The translations under genes and the position numbers were made by a program. The notes beneath the pieces are model-generated. The model saw nothing but the letters and a program-made list of their open reading frames with translations. It was not told the origin of the DNA and ran no database searches. Shown one piece after another: positions 15,916 through 27,013 of a stretch of DNA of 39,671 bases. The first letter of the stretch is position 1. Every line of letters begins with the position of its first letter. Origin of the DNA: Bradyrhizobium tropiciagri (GTDB lineage: Bacteria > Pseudomonadota > Alphaproteobacteria > Rhizobiales > Xanthobacteraceae); contig NZ_LFLZ01000078.1 of assembly GCF_001189845.1 (NCBI RefSeq), positions 1-39,671 on the forward strand, read 5' to 3'.

Positions 15916-17187
15916 ATGACCCACCCCAACGACCCCAAACTCCGCTCCTTCATCGACGTCGCACCCACCTCCGACTTCCCGATCCAGAACCTGCCCTACG
16001 GCGTGTTCTCGTCGAAGGATGGCCTTGCGCCGCGTGTCGGCGTTGCGATCGGCGATTATGTGCTCGATCTCTGGGAGCTCGAGCAGGATTCCCGGCTCGA
16101 TGTCGGGCCGCTCGGCGTGTTCTCGCAGCCGTCGCTGAACGCCTTCATGGCGCTCGGGCCGAAGGTGTGGTCGGCGACGCGGGCGCGGATCAGCGAGCTG
16201 CTGCGCTCGGATCATCCGGAGCTGCGCGACAACAGGGAATTGCGCGCACGGGCGCTGGTGCCGATGGCCGATGTCAGGCTGCACATGCCGTTCGCGGTCT
16301 CGGGCTATACCGATTTCTATTCGTCGAAGGAGCACGCCACCAATGTCGGCGTCATGTTCCGCGGCAAAGACAACGCGCTGCAGCCGAACTGGCTGCATAT
16401 GCCGATCGGCTACAACGGCCGCGCCTCGACGGTGGTGGTGTCGGGCACCAAAGTGAAGCGGCCGCGCGGTCAGCTGAAGCCGCCGACCGCTGAAGTGCCG
16501 AGCTTCGGCCCGTGCAAGCGGCTCGACTTCGAGCTCGAGATGGGGGTCGTTGTCGGGCAGGCGTCGGCGATGGGCGAGATGCTGACCGAGAAGCAGGCCG
16601 AGGAGATGATCTTCGGCTTCGTCATCCTCAACGACTGGAGCGCGCGCGACATCCAGCAGTGGGAATACGTGCCGCTCGGCCCGTTCCAGGCCAAGGCGTT
16701 CGCGACCTCGATCAGCCCGTGGGTGGTGACGCGCGAGGCGCTGGAGCCGTTCCGCATGCAGGGCCCGAAGCAAGAGCCGGAGCCGCTCGCTTATCTCAAG
16801 CAGGCCCGGCCGAACAATTACGACATGCAGCTCGACGTCGCGTTGCGCGCCGGTGCGATGAACGAGGCCAAGACAATCTGCAGCACCAATTTCAAGTACA
16901 TGTATTGGTCGTCGGTGCAGCAGCTGGTGCACCACGCCTCCAGCGGCTGCGCGATGAATGTCGGCGATCTCCTCGGCAGCGGCACGATCTCCGGTCCGGA
17001 AAAGCATCAGCGCGGCAGCCTCCTGGAAATCAGCTGGAACGGCACCGAGCCGGTGGAGCTTGCGAGCGGCGTGACGCGCTCGTTCCTCGAAAACGGCGAT
17101 TCGCTGGTTATGCGTGGCTGGTGCCAGGGCGACGGCTATCGCGTCGGTTTTGGTGAGGTCGAGGGCACCATCGTCGCTGCGGAGTGA
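15916..17187 (+). CDS. fahA: Fumarylacetoacetase
   Basis: This 423-residue hydrolase splits fumarylacetoacetate into fumarate and acetoacetate, the last step of tyrosine and homogentisate breakdown. The N-terminal SH3-like domain includes FPIQNLPYGVFSS. The metal-binding catalytic domain has YTDFYSSKEHATNVG (Asp ligand and the catalytic His), FELEMGVVVG (two Glu ligands) and NDWSARDIQQWEYVPLGPF (Asp ligand). Length matches the family. The start at 15916 places MTHPNDPKLRSF at the N-terminus; the upstream open frame runs through the repeat and is not coding. The Shine-Dalgarno is weak. Maleylacetoacetate isomerase, needed between hmgA and this enzyme, is not in the cluster. Confidence 0.96.
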   Translation: MTHPNDPKLRSFIDVAPTSDFPIQNLPYGVFSSKDGLAPRVGVAIGDYVLDLWELEQDSRLDVGPLGVFSQPSLNAFMALGPKVWSATRARISELLRSDHPELRDNRELRARALVPMADVRLHMPFAVSGYTDFYSSKEHATNVGVMFRGKDNALQPNWLHMPIGYNGRASTVVVSGTKVKRPRGQLKPPTAEVPSFGPCKRLDFELEMGVVVGQASAMGEMLTEKQAEEMIFGFVILNDWSARDIQQWEYVPLGPFQAKAFATSISPWVVTREALEPFRMQGPKQEPEPLAYLKQARPNNYDMQLDVALRAGAMNEAKTICSTNFKYMYWSSVQQLVHHASSGCAMNVGDLLGSGTISGPEKHQRGSLLEISWNGTEPVELASGVTRSFLENGDSLVMRGWCQGDGYRVGFGEVEGTIVAAE

Positions 17188-17192
17188 CGCAT

Positions 17193-17279
17193 CCGTCATT
17201 GCGAGCGAAGCGAAGCATCCATCGATCCGCGTATGACGACGGATGGATTGCTTCGTCGCTTTGCTCCTCGCAATGACGA
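17193..17279. repeat. Palindromic intergenic repeat, family C, copy 2
   Basis: Arms cgtcattgcgagcgaagcga and cgtcgctttgctcctcgcaatgacg around ggatggattgc. It fills the convergent gap between fahA and the DUF1272 gene and begins six bases after the fahA stop, where it may serve as a two-way terminator. Confidence 0.88.
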
Positions 17280-17286
17280 GGAGAGG

Positions 17287-17598
17287 TTATCGATCCTCTG
17301 GACGAATCTCCCGCAGCCGCGCCGTATGCGCCGCGCAGTCCTCGAGACTGTATTTCAGATGCACCCGCTTGTCCGACGGCGGCTGGTTCATGGTGCAGAC
17401 ACCCGGCCGCCACGGCTTGGCCGGGCGGATCGGCCGCGGCGCAAAGCCGCCGCCGCAGTTCGGGCAGACATTGCCGAGCTTGGTCTCGGCGCAGTCCGCA
17501 CAGAACGTGCATTCATAGGAGCAGATCCGGGCGTCGGTGGCGCTCGGTGGCAGGTCCTTGTCGCAATATTCGCAGTTCGGTCGCAGCTGCAGCGCCAT
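17287..17598 (-). CDS. DUF1272 family cysteine-rich (zinc-binding) protein
   Basis: This 103-residue protein begins MALQLRPNCEYCDKDLPP and carries CSYECTFCADC and NVCPNCGGGF, the DUF1272 pattern. The eight or more paired cysteines suggest one or two structural zinc sites. The ATG at 17596-17598 has GAGG just upstream. The C-terminal 35 residues lie beyond the domain and are polar. The function of the family is not known to me. It is convergent with fahA and separated from it by a palindromic repeat, so it need not belong to the pathway. Confidence 0.85.
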   Translation of the reverse strand: MALQLRPNCEYCDKDLPPSATDARICSYECTFCADCAETKLGNVCPNCGGGFAPRPIRPAKPWRPGVCTMNQPPSDKRVHLKYSLEDCAAHTARLREIRPEDR

Positions 17599-17639
17599 GG
17601 TCGTTCCTCAGTTTCTTGATGGATGCCGCACACTGGCTG

Positions 17640-17774
17640 CACCTCTCCCCTTGTGGGAGAGGTCGGATCACATCGCAAGATGTGGTCCGGGGGGGGGGTC
17701 GCGGTCTCTCGGCAGAGTGTGCTCCGCGGAGAGAACCCCTCACCCCAACCCTCTCCCACAAGGGGAGAGGGAGC
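17640..17774. repeat. Palindromic intergenic repeat, family F, with a G10 tract
   Basis: Outer arms cctctccccttgtgggagagg and ccctctcccacaaggggagagg flank about 90 bases. The left half includes an uninterrupted run of ten G (17689-17698), a likely slippage site. The right arm ends within 100 bases of the Lrp gene stop. Confidence 0.87.
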
Positions 17775-17869
17775 CCACCGCCGATGTTGCACCATCGAAC
17801 CAACTCACGCAGATCATCGCAAAGCACGCTGGGAAAGCGAATGACGGATTTCCCTCGATTTGCGCCACG

Positions 17870-18346
17870 TCAACCCTGCAAGGCCTTCAACGGCAGCTTG
17901 GTGCTCTCCTTCAGGCGATCGAGCACGATCGAGGAGCGCACATGCGCCACGCTCTGGTGCGGCATCAGCACGTTGTTGACGATGTCGGACAGGCTCTTGA
18001 GGTCGCGCAGCATCACCTTCAGCACGTAGTCGGCGTCGCCCGTCAGCGCATAGGCCTCCTGGATGTCGTCGACGCGGTTGACCAGTTCGCGAAACCGCTT
18101 GGCGTTGTCGGGCGAATGGGTCGCCAGCGTGATGTGGATGAAGGCGATCAGGCCGAAGCCGAGCGCCTCGCCGGCGAGGTCGGCGTGGTAGCCCGCGATC
18201 ACCTTCTCCTCCTCGAGTCGCATCCGCCGCCGCGAGCATTGCGAGGCGGAAAGCCCAACCAGGTCGGCCAGCTGCTGGTTGGTCAGCCGGCCGTCATCCT
18301 GCAGCGCGGCGAGCATTTTGAGGTCGAAAGCGTCGACTTCGGGCAT
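17870..18346 (-). CDS. Lrp/AsnC family transcriptional regulator, divergent from hpd
   Basis: This 158-residue regulator has an N-terminal helix-turn-helix (DAFDLKMLAALQDDGRLT, then QQLADLVGLSASQCSRRR; residues ~5-50). The C-terminal alpha-beta ligand domain (RAM) contains the family motif ALTGDADYVLKVM (~residue 101). Proteins of this kind form octamers and sense amino acids. It lies head to head with hpd, 123 bases apart, with a perfect inverted repeat in the gap, as expected for a regulator tuned to tyrosine or phenylalanine. The effector is inferred. Confidence 0.92.
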   Translation of the reverse strand: MPEVDAFDLKMLAALQDDGRLTNQQLADLVGLSASQCSRRRMRLEEEKVIAGYHADLAGEALGFGLIAFIHITLATHSPDNAKRFRELVNRVDDIQEAYALTGDADYVLKVMLRDLKSLSDIVNNVLMPHQSVAHVRSSIVLDRLKESTKLPLKALQG

Positions 18347-18388
18347 GCGTCAAATGTCCATTTCATGCACGGATCGTGCGCGATATTA

Positions 18389-18409
18389 GCAAAATTAGCC
18401 CAATTTTGC
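18389..18409. promoter_or_regulatory. Perfect palindrome between lrp-like gene and hpd (candidate Lrp operator)
   Basis: GCAAAATT-agccc-AATTTTGC is an 8-base perfect inverted repeat with a 5-base spacer in the only AT-rich patch of the divergent gap. Size and AT-rich centre suit Lrp/AsnC binding. It is 60 bases upstream of the hpd ribosome site and 42 bases upstream of the regulator start. Confidence 0.6.
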
Positions 18410-18469
18410 ACGCACGTTGCGCGGCAGATGACGGAAACTGATCGCCAGACAAATCAGGGAGTTACCGCC

Positions 18470-19588
<1,119 letters not shown>

Positions 19589-19615
19589 CCACCGGTTAGC
19601 GACCGCGCCGCATTT

Positions 19616-19699
19616 CGTCATTGCGAGCGAAGCGAAGCAATCCATCTCACCGCTTGCGGAGAAATGGATTGCTTCGTCGCTTCGCTCCTCGCAATGACG
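19616..19699. repeat. Palindromic intergenic repeat, family C, copy 3
   Basis: Arms cgtcattgcgagcgaagcga and tcgcttcgctcctcgcaatgacg, with caatccat / atggattg inside. It occupies the convergent junction of hpd and the CoA-transferase family gene. Confidence 0.9.
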
Positions 19700-19706
19700 G
19701 CGGAGG

Positions 19707-20822
19707 CTACTTCGCTGCCGCCTTCCACTCCGCCGTCACATCCCCAATGCTCGCCAGCTCCGGCTCGCGGATTGCCGACGGCGTGCGCGAGAAGCGCGGC
19801 GCGGGCGCGGGCTGGGTGACGCCGTGGCGCTCGACGAAAACCTGGCGTGCCGCCATGTGCGGATGCTTGGGCGCTTCCTCCATGGTCAGGATCGGCGCGA
19901 AGCAGATGTCGGTGCCTTCCATGATCTTGCACCAGTCGGCGCGCGACTTGCTCTTGAACACCTTTTCCAGCTTCGCCTTCAGCGCCGGCCAGGCCTTGCG
20001 GTCCATCTGGGCGTCGAAGTCGGCGTCGGTCAGGTCGGCATGCTTGCGCAGCAGCGCATAGAACTGCGGCTCGATCGAGCCGATCGAGATGAAGTTGCCG
20101 CAGGAGCATTCATAGACGCCATAGAAATGCGCGCCGCCGTCGAGGAAATTCTGGTCGCGGCCGCCGCTCCAGCGGCCCTGCGCGGCCATGTCGTAGAACA
20201 TCGACATCAGCGAGGCGGCACCGTCGCACATCGCGGTGTCGACGACCTGGCCCTTGCCGGACTTCTGCGCTTCCAGGAGCGCGGCGAGCACGCCGACCAC
20301 GAGGTACAGCGCGCCGCCGCCGAAATCGCCGACCAAATTGAGCGGCGGCACCGGCTTCTCCTTGGTGCCGATCGCAGCCAGCGCCCCCGTGATCGAGATG
20401 TAGTTGATGTCGTGGCCGGCGGCATTCGCCAGCGGGCCTTCCTGGCCCCAGCCGGTCATGCGCCCGTAGACCAGTTTCGGATTGCGCGCGAGTACGACAT
20501 CGGGGCCGAGGCCGAGGCGCTCCATCACGCCGGGACGGAAGCCTTCGATCAGCGCGTCGGCATGGCCGAGCAGGTCGAGCGCTTCGGCAATGGCCGCCTT
20601 GTTCTTGAGGTCGAGCTCGATGACCTTGCGGCCGCGGGTCGCGACCGCCTTCAAATTCTTGCCCGCGCCGACCCGGTCCAGCGTGATGACCTCGGCGCCC
20701 ATGTCGGCGAGCAGCATGCAGGCGAACGGGCCGGGACCGATGCCGGCGAATTCGACGATGCGGAAGCCTGTGAGCGGGCCCGAGGTGCGAGCGGCGGTTT
20801 GGGAGACGGGCTTGTCGAGCAC
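19707..20822 (-). CDS. CoA-transferase family III protein, alpha-methylacyl-CoA racemase-like
   Basis: This 371-residue CaiB/BaiF-fold enzyme has LTGFRIVEFAGIGPGPFACMLLADMGAEV at the start (residues ~16-45). The features that mark the racemase (AMACR/Mcr) branch follow: GHDINYISITGAL, whose His is the racemase base, and GDFGGGALYLVVGVL, whose Asp is its partner. The WCKIMEGTDICFAPILTMEEA segment near residue 300 is also racemase-like. It would epimerise 2-methyl-branched acyl-CoAs in the cytoplasm. The start is a GTG at 20820-20822 with only a weak ribosome site. It lies 321 bases downstream of coxM on the same strand, with its own possible operator in the gap. Confidence 0.86.
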   Translation of the reverse strand: MLDKPVSQTAARTSGPLTGFRIVEFAGIGPGPFACMLLADMGAEVITLDRVGAGKNLKAVATRGRKVIELDLKNKAAIAEALDLLGHADALIEGFRPGVMERLGLGPDVVLARNPKLVYGRMTGWGQEGPLANAAGHDINYISITGALAAIGTKEKPVPPLNLVGDFGGGALYLVVGVLAALLEAQKSGKGQVVDTAMCDGAASLMSMFYDMAAQGRWSGGRDQNFLDGGAHFYGVYECSCGNFISIGSIEPQFYALLRKHADLTDADFDAQMDRKAWPALKAKLEKVFKSKSRADWCKIMEGTDICFAPILTMEEAPKHPHMAARQVFVERHGVTQPAPAPRFSRTPSAIREPELASIGDVTAEWKAAAK

Positions 20823-21143
20823 GTTGTTGTTCCGTTGTTGCTATAGGGGAGTAATCGAAGGGTCTTGTTCACTTGTCCGACGCGCCAGGGGATCGCATCG
20901 GCGCTGCCGTCAAAGGCGCGGCCTGGCCGTCGCTAGCCATGGCAATGGGGGCTCGTTTGCTCTGCCGAACGTCATGGGTCCTCTCCCCGGGGCCGTCCGT
21001 CTGACGGTATTCTTAATTAGCTGATTAGCTAAATTCTCTCGCCTTATGGGGGATGTGGCAAGCCTTTTCGGCTGGAATGCCAGCAAAACGCGAACGGCGC
21101 GCATCGCTGCGCGCCGTCTGCATAGGTTCCGGTAGGATAGGAG
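20823..21143. other. Intergenic region upstream of the racemase-like gene
   Basis: No gene is visible. It contains an AT-rich patch at 21012-21036 with a perfect palindrome (separate entry), and presumably the promoter for the racemase-like gene on the minus strand and the end of the coxSLM transcript. Confidence 0.5.
21017..21032. promoter_or_regulatory. Palindrome TTAGCT-gatt-AGCTAA, candidate operator
   Basis: A perfect 6-base inverted repeat with a 4-base spacer in an AT-rich island of otherwise GC-rich DNA, about 195 bases upstream of the racemase-like start. Its form suits MarR- or TetR-type regulators, but no such gene adjoins it. Binding is inferred only. Confidence 0.4.
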
Positions 21144-21944
21144 CTAGCCGGCGGCGGTCACCGCCCGCTGTCCCATCACCTTCACCAGGTTCGCGCGGTA
21201 ATCCGCCGAGCCGTGGATGTCGGCGAGCAGGCCGCTCGCCGGGATCGTGACGCTATCCAGCGCCGACGCGGCCCAGTTCGCCTTCAGCGCCTGCTCGATC
21301 GGCGCCACCCGCATGACGCCGCTCTGCGAGGCGCCGGTCGCGGCCACGCGGACGTCACCCGACTTGGTCTTGGCGACGAACACGCCGGTCAGCGCGAAGC
21401 GCGAGGCCGGGTTCGGAAACTTCGCATAGCCCGCCTTGGCCGGGACCGGGAACGACACCGCGGTGATCATCTCGCCATCCTCGAGTGCCGTCGAGAACAG
21501 GCCCTTGAAGAAGTCCTCCGCCGGGATCGACCGCTTGTTGGTCTTGACCACAGCACCGAGCGCCAGCACCGCCGCCGGATAATCCGCCGCCGGGTCGTTG
21601 TTGGCGAGCGAGCCGCCGATCGTGCCGCGATGACGCACGGCCGGATCGCCGATCATCGACGCCAGATTGGCCAGCGCCGGGATCGCCTTCTGCACGGCGT
21701 CACTTTGCGCCACGTCGTAATGCGTGGTCGCCGCCTTGATGGTCACGGTGTCGCCGGACACCTCGATGCCGATCATGTCCTTGATCTTGGCGACGTCGAT
21801 CACGTCGGACGGCGCCGCAAGGCGCTGCTTCATCACGGGGAGCAAGGTCTGTCCACCGGACAGGAACTTGGAGTCCGTGCCCTTGGCGAACTGCGCCACG
21901 GCATCGTCGATCGAGGATGCGCGGTGATAGTTGGTCTCGTACAT
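21144..21944 (-). CDS. coxM: Xanthine dehydrogenase/CO dehydrogenase family FAD-binding subunit
   Basis: This 266-residue medium subunit of a molybdenum hydroxylase has the two FAD-binding motifs of the family: GGQTLLPVMKQRL (residues ~30-42) and TIGGSLANNDPAADYP (~105-120). The CO-dehydrogenase C-terminal domain follows from about residue 165. It passes electrons from the iron-sulfur subunit to a carrier. It starts at the ATG at 21944, 11 bases downstream of coxL, and is third in the order S-L-M. The open frame upstream of the start overlaps coxL in another frame and is rejected. Symbol by family; CO as substrate is not proven. Confidence 0.92.
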   Translation of the reverse strand: MYETNYHRASSIDDAVAQFAKGTDSKFLSGGQTLLPVMKQRLAAPSDVIDVAKIKDMIGIEVSGDTVTIKAATTHYDVAQSDAVQKAIPALANLASMIGDPAVRHRGTIGGSLANNDPAADYPAAVLALGAVVKTNKRSIPAEDFFKGLFSTALEDGEMITAVSFPVPAKAGYAKFPNPASRFALTGVFVAKTKSGDVRVAATGASQSGVMRVAPIEQALKANWAASALDSVTIPASGLLADIHGSADYRANLVKVMGQRAVTAAG

Positions 21945-21955
21945 CGTATCCTCCC

Positions 21956-24295
<2,340 letters not shown>

Positions 24296-24385
24296 GGTCT
24301 AGTCCTCCCGACCGGAGATTCGATTTGCCGCCGTTTCCATCGAGATCGGCGGTGATGAGCTTGATCGTATGCGTTGCGCGGCGCG

Positions 24386-24871
<486 letters not shown>

Positions 24872-25275
24872 GCGTTTCTCCCAATAGCTTCGTTATGGGC
24901 CCAGTAGACCATGCTTCAGATGGGACGTAACCGCGATCAAAGTCGTAGTTACGGCCCTGTCACGAAGGCTCCGGGCTGTACCTCCGATCCTAGCAGGCGG
25001 CCGTTCGATGGGCAATTTGCAAGCTGCTTCTGGCGCGCTCCGGCGCGACGAAATTGCGCGGCGGTGCAGGCGATCTGCGGCAGATCGATGCTGCCTGCGG
25101 CACGCCAAAATCGCCGCCGCTGACGCTACTACCTTCCGCCTATAACGACGCAAAAGCGTTGCTGTCATTTTCATCGCCGACGCAGCGACGCAAGATCGCT
25201 GGTTCATGAAATTGGGTATCGATCCGCGCGCGCGATGCATCCATCGCGGCAACGAAACCATATTGGAGGAAGCCA
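24872..25275. other. Divergent intergenic region, coxSLM / quinoprotein dehydrogenase
   Basis: No gene is visible in this 404-base gap. It must hold both divergent promoters. The clearest element is a palindrome at 25071-25087. No convincing -35/-10 pair could be assigned by eye. Confidence 0.5.
25071..25087. promoter_or_regulatory. Palindrome CGATCTG-cgg-CAGATCG upstream of the quinoprotein dehydrogenase
   Basis: A perfect 7-base inverted repeat with a 3-base spacer, 189 bases before the dehydrogenase start. It is a candidate site for one of the two LuxR-type regulators encoded downstream. The region is GC-rich, so chance is possible. Confidence 0.4.
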
Positions 25276-26991
25276 ATGAAGCTGAGGAGCGGGATTTTCT
25301 TTGCCGGTGTGTCGCTGGTCGCCATGGTGATGGCCAGCATCGGTGCGTCGAAAGCAAACGATTCCGTCGTGAAGGCGGCGTCCGATCCGAACGGATGGGC
25401 GATCGCCGGCCACGACTACGGCAATACGCGCTTCAGCCCGCTGAAGCAGATCAATTCCGAGAATGCCGGCAAGCTGCAACTGGTCTACTCGCTGTCGCTC
25501 GCCTCGCTGCGCTCCAACGAATCGTCGCCGCTGGTGATCGGCAAGACGCTGTACGTGTCGACCTCGTGGGGCCCGAAATACGTCTATGCGATCGATGCCG
25601 CGACCGGCGCACGCAAATGGACCTGGCAGCCCGACATTCCGGATGACGTGCTTCAATACGCCTGCTGCGACGTCAACAGCCGCGGCGTATCCTACGCCGA
25701 CGGCAAGATCCTGGTCGGCCGGCTCGACGGCAAGCTGACCGCGCTCGACGCCGAGACCGGCAAGGAGCTCTGGACTTCGACCGTCGTCGACTACAAGCAG
25801 GGCTCGGTGATCACCTCGCCGCCGCTCATCGTCCGCGACAAGGTGATCACCGGCTTCGGCGGCGGCGAATACGGCGTCCGCGGCGCGTTGCAGGCGTTCA
25901 ACCTCAAGGACGGCAAGCTGCTCTGGCAGACCTTCACGGTGCCGGCGCCGGGCGAGCCCGGCAGCGACACCTGGAAGGGCGACACCGGGCTGCATGGCGG
26001 CGGCGCCGCCTGGCTGGTCGGCTCCTACGATGCCAAGTCCGATACGGTCTACTGGGGTACCAGCAATCCGGGGCCGTGGAATACCGGCGTGCGCTCCACC
26101 GGCGACGGCAATTTCGGCAAGCTGACCAACCTCTATACGGCCTCGACGCTGGCGATCGATCCCAACACCGGCAAGATCAAGTGGCACATCCAGGGCACGC
26201 CGGCCGACGCCTGGGACTATGACGGCGTCAACGAGCTCTTGCTCGCCGACCTCAAGATCAAGGGTGCCGAGACCCCGGTCCTGATGAAGGCGGACCGCAA
26301 CGGCTTCTTCTTCGTCGCCAACCGCGAGACCGGCAAGGTGATCTCGGCCGAGAAGTATGTCTTCGCCAACTGGGCCAAGAAGTGGGACATCAACACGATG
26401 CGGGCGGAAGAGGATCCGGACAAGCGTCCGGGCCCCGGCCATCCGGCCAAGGACATCTGCCCGAACCTGATCGGCGGCAAGAACTGGCAGCCGATGTCGT
26501 TCAACCCTGGGACCGGTCTCGTCTACATCCCGAGCAACAATGTCTGCATGGACTGGTCGGTCTCTGACGTGAACTACAAGCGCGGCGTGTTCTATCTCGG
26601 CGCCGAATTCCCGACCAAGCCGGGTCCCGGCGGCTTCCTCGGCGAGCTCGTGGCCTGGGATCCCGTGGCCAACAAGAAGGTGTGGAGCATCAAGGAAGAC
26701 CTGCCCTTCAACGGCGGCACGCTGACGACCGGCGGCAATCTGGTGTTCTCCGGCAATCTGCACGGCGATTTCCGCGCCATCGATGCCAAGAACGGCAAGG
26801 TGCTGTGGAGCAAGAACCTCGGCAGCGGCATTGGCGCGGGTCCCGTGACCTATTCGGTTGACGGCAAGCAGTATGTCGCGATCGTGGTCGGACGCACCGC
26901 GGCGCTGCCGGCCTTCCTCGGTGACATCGGCAAGAAGATGGTCGCCGCGGCGCCGGAAGGCGGCTCGCTGTTCGTGTTCGCCCTGCAGTAA
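25276..26991 (+). CDS. PQQ-dependent alcohol dehydrogenase with lanthanide-type site (XoxF/PedH-like)
   Basis: This 571-residue periplasmic quinoprotein has a signal peptide (~residues 1-28) and eight-bladed propeller repeats. The adjacent cysteines YACCDVNSRG (Cys130-Cys131) form the disulfide next to PQQ. Metal ligands are Glu198 (GGGEYGVRG), Asn264 (SNPGPWN) and the catalytic Asp314. Asp316, in DYDG, is the extra acid that marks lanthanide-dependent enzymes; calcium enzymes have Ala or Ser there. It oxidises an alcohol to an aldehyde and passes electrons to a cytochrome c. GGAGGA precedes the ATG. It heads an operon with a fused XoxJ-like/cytochrome protein and two response regulators. The exact alcohol (methanol, ethanol or other) cannot be told. 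Confidence 0.92.
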   Translation: MKLRSGIFFAGVSLVAMVMASIGASKANDSVVKAASDPNGWAIAGHDYGNTRFSPLKQINSENAGKLQLVYSLSLASLRSNESSPLVIGKTLYVSTSWGPKYVYAIDAATGARKWTWQPDIPDDVLQYACCDVNSRGVSYADGKILVGRLDGKLTALDAETGKELWTSTVVDYKQGSVITSPPLIVRDKVITGFGGGEYGVRGALQAFNLKDGKLLWQTFTVPAPGEPGSDTWKGDTGLHGGGAAWLVGSYDAKSDTVYWGTSNPGPWNTGVRSTGDGNFGKLTNLYTASTLAIDPNTGKIKWHIQGTPADAWDYDGVNELLLADLKIKGAETPVLMKADRNGFFFVANRETGKVISAEKYVFANWAKKWDINTMRAEEDPDKRPGPGHPAKDICPNLIGGKNWQPMSFNPGTGLVYIPSNNVCMDWSVSDVNYKRGVFYLGAEFPTKPGPGGFLGELVAWDPVANKKVWSIKEDLPFNGGTLTTGGNLVFSGNLHGDFRAIDAKNGKVLWSKNLGSGIGAGPVTYSVDGKQYVAIVVGRTAALPAFLGDIGKKMVAAAPEGGSLFVFALQ

Positions 26992-27013
26992 CGATCGTCG
27001 CAAGGAGGCAGCA

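Noticed and set aside
15713..17774. Palindromic repeats as a CRISPR array
   Set aside because: They are single long inverted repeats of different families, with no regular short repeat-spacer pattern and no cas genes.
17537..18469. Long open frame running into hpd from upstream
   Set aside because: It crosses a palindromic repeat and the Lrp-like gene on the other strand. Its translation has no family similarity before the hpd start, and a good ribosome site lies at 18456-18461.
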